Shown here one piece after another: positions 63,001 to 64,000 of a stretch of 64,000 nucleotides of DNA. The DNA is from Pedobacter chitinilyticus (lineage in GTDB: Bacteria; Bacteroidota; Bacteroidia; Sphingobacteriales; Sphingobacteriaceae): positions 26,673 through 90,672 of the forward strand of contig NZ_QMHN01000007.1 in the NCBI RefSeq assembly GCF_003313385.1, read 5' to 3'. A model generated the notes under the pieces. It did not search any database. It was not told the DNA's origin and was given only the letters and a program-made list of their open reading frames with translations. The translations under genes were made by a program, and so were the position numbers. How positions within the stretch are numbered: position 1 is the stretch's first letter; every line of letters begins with the position of its first letter.

Positions 63001-63214
63001 AACTCCCGACAACACGCATATTTCCTATTCTAAAGGAGCAGTGGTTATGGTAAAACTGAGTGAATTGATTGGTGAGGAGAAAGTAAATCTTGCGCTGCGA
63101 AATTTCCTGGAACACAATGTATATCCTAAAAAGCCGACCAGTTTAGATTTACTTGCCGAGTTTTACAAAGTAATTCCTGAACGGAAAAAAGAAATAGAGC
63201 AATTGTTCAGGTAG
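60062..63214 (+). CDS. ABC-2 permease fused to M1-family aminopeptidase
   Basis: It has 1050 residues. The first 560 contain an ABC-2 permease with about 12 transmembrane helices in two sets. The last 460 form a periplasmic M1 metallopeptidase: N-terminal beta domain (TNIHLFPSKQSYTIEGSYQL), then the zinc motif NELAGHELSHLWWGN (His909, Glu910, His913) with the third Glu in AAMLTETMAMYTEM, and the S1-binding IHADKQQDVINE region. Substrate unknown. Fusions of this sort are found in Bacteroidetes, where the peptidase may trim exported peptides. It is the partner of the preceding ATPase. Confidence 0.93.
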   Translation: MNPFFNFDFRQIRKRLANVLVILVLLVFGVFTGSQFNLTVGEGVYLNSPYTIGFMTGLLSLSIIFIATVIANQLLFKEFDSSSDAIIFALPVSKLTYLKGRFLAFFVLTFSCFAVMMIGFTIGQQMRTGTEMKAGFHLMHYLLPLLTFGLFNSLLVCSVLFLLAFATRKKLLVIVGGLLLYVIYMVSLLFSNSPFMAGALPQSIAAQKISAILDPFGLSAYFFESRDFSPAQRNTISVPFGEYVMLNHFIFTLLSVLFLMLSYFSFSFSPVSGKRKSSKHKNTASAINTIQLTSANNYFDLPQSLKSILSFAKKDCTYLFKSISIIAISILLLFNCGMEMYAEIEKGIRIPQKYASAGLMATTIMQNFHLIGMLILVYFVNDVFWRSHASRFSLIENSTYFSNAKAKGHFFAMAVLLLFFSALLIIEGLVFQWMYAYFHIDWEAYLSVFLFCTFPLILFAGLLIGLNQISRNKFLALGLSILALLLAFPPISKKLLSNPLLRIFSDFKGEFSDFNGFGPYVGSFALRLTFGACMLLLIILFFTSLGNRKLRFTSLCYGIVLLTIGFFSGKAFLKGYQPKEKWAAQQFAALYEKQYKKFAQLPQPTITSVQTNIHLFPSKQSYTIEGSYQLENLNDKAIKSILLHFHPDLKLEAAQLKVGSNTLKLDQNISAIQLPQALQPHQNAVLTFKVTYQWFPSNGHQSFNSIIENGTFLRISRYFPSIGYQADYELQDDKERATFGLGKASPIKKVTEAAVYRNDFINLKMTISTEASQTAIGTGDLQKQWQSDGRNYFQYQANSIPFRFGLSSAVYQKQSASYQGIAINVFYHPNHYENVAHLLKNAQLTLDYCIRNFGKYPFKSINFAEISSFTRGFAATAYPSAIFMPEDMIFHANIHADKQQDVINELAGHELSHLWWGNSGINPDNREGAAMLTETMAMYTEMMLYQKMHGKSKMLERVKIHQQIYDSEKGFSENQPLYKVTPDNTHISYSKGAVVMVKLSELIGEEKVNLALRNFLEHNVYPKKPTSLDLLAEFYKVIPERKKEIEQLFR

Positions 63215-64000
63215 TATTTCATTTTAACCTGTGGTTGGTGTTATCACCATACCACCAACTTTAACTGGTCGGTGATAACACCGACCAGAAGGAGGTGCCG
63301 AGACTAATAAATATTTGCAAAGTATAAAGATCTCTCCACTACGGTCGAGATGACGGGGTGGTGATGCAGGATTGTCAAATTTTACAGCTTAGGTCGGGTT
63401 CCGTCATCTCGACTTTATGGAGAGATCTTTGGATAAGCCTTCATCGACAAGCAGCTATATGTCTAGGTGGTTAATAGGTAGCTTATAAAAATAGTAGCTA
63501 TCAAGAAAATATAACCACATAGACACATAGGGAATTATTATAGCAGGTAGCTATGTGGTTAATTAAAGTGGCTTCCCACTAAGCCATGTATAAAAGAAAA
63601 TAAGCAAGAGATTGCTTCGTCGTGCCTCCTCGCAATGACGGAGTGAGTAAATTTGCAAAGTACAAAGAGCTATCCGCTTTGGTCGAGATGACGAGGTGGT
63701 GATACAGAATTGTCAAATTTTGCAGCTTAGGTCGGGTTCCGTCATCTCGACTTTATGGAGAGATCTTTGGATAAGCCTTCATCGACAAGCAGCTATATGT
63801 CTAGGTGGTTAATAGGTAGCTTATAAAAATAGTAGCTATCAAGAAAATATAACCACATAGACACATAGGGAATTATTATAGCAGGTAGCTATGTGGTTAA
63901 TTAAAGTGGCTTCCCACTAAGCCATGTATAAAAGAAAATAAGCAAGAGATTGCTTCGTCGTGCCTCCTCGCAATGACGGAGTGAGTAAATTTGCAAAGTA
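63215..64000. repeat. 338-bp tandem repeat and palindromic sequences
   Basis: A 338-base unit occurs twice (about 63310 to 63647 and 63648 to 63985), with a third beginning at the right edge. The first 80 bases of the units have diverged while the rest is nearly identical. Each unit holds AAAGATCTCTCC ... GAGATGACGG (63327-63354) and its inverted partner CCGTCATCTCG ... AGAGATCTTT (63401-63430), and a GAGATTGCTTCGTCG ... AATGACG repeat (63608-63640 and 63946-63978). A 17-base inverted repeat (TGGTTGGTGTTATCACC) lies at 63232-63287. No gene is visible. Confidence 0.8.

Overview
The window comes from a Bacteroidetes genome, most likely a Sphingobacteriaceae member such as Pedobacter. This is inferred from gene content and style: a SusC/SusD pair, Bacteroidetes-type promoters (TAnnTTTG), 7TMR-DISM histidine kinase, LptF/G permease, TamB and AsmA proteins, RibBA, low-GC AT-rich intergenic DNA, and many palindromic intergenic repeats. 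No taxonomic marker was searched.

Region 1 (1-18850) is a carbohydrate-use locus. A SusD lipoprotein (cut by the left edge) and its SusC receptor point left. A divergent operon encodes L-arabinose catabolism (araB, araD, araA), a sodium/solute symporter and a secreted DUF2264 protein. It converges on a GH2-GH35 beta-galactosidase operon. Together they suggest use of an arabinose- and galactose-containing plant polymer, such as arabinogalactan. The same inverted repeat, ATAAACGT-N7-ACRTTTAT, lies just upstream of susC, araB and the GH2 gene, with a perfect extended copy in the middle of the divergent region. This looks like one regulon whose regulator is not in the window.

Region 2 (19100-26000) holds a tRNA-Phe, a membrane Fe-S protein paired with a CCG-domain Fe-S protein, two small conserved proteins of unknown role and an AsmA-like protein.

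Region 3 (25939-30600) is accessory and rich in repeats: an 85-bp palindromic element in two copies, a 24-unit minisatellite with 21-bp units, a 247-residue protein with an internal duplication, a tail-collar-like protein, a peptidoglycan amidase and a zinc-metallopeptidase lipoprotein.

Region 4 (30600-38000) has a leftward group of secreted or lipid-anchored proteins plus a LuxR-type regulator, facing a rightward histidine kinase/response regulator pair. A NarL-like palindrome lies in the divergent promoter region and another beside the LuxR gene.

Region 5 (38000-51600) is housekeeping: mtgA, nth, recA, a START-domain gene, tsaD, tamB (with no normal start codon), ribBA and an LptF/G permease. 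A 225-bp direct repeat lies between mtgA and nth.

Region 6 (51800-64000) has a tRNA-Met, a leaderless trypsin-like protease, a zinc-finger protein, an acyltransferase, an S41 peptidase, an AraC regulator, a DUF2200 protein, a DUF2975/XRE pair with a clear operator, and an ABC transporter whose permease is fused to an M1 aminopeptidase. The window ends in a 338-bp tandem repeat built from dispersed palindromic sequences.
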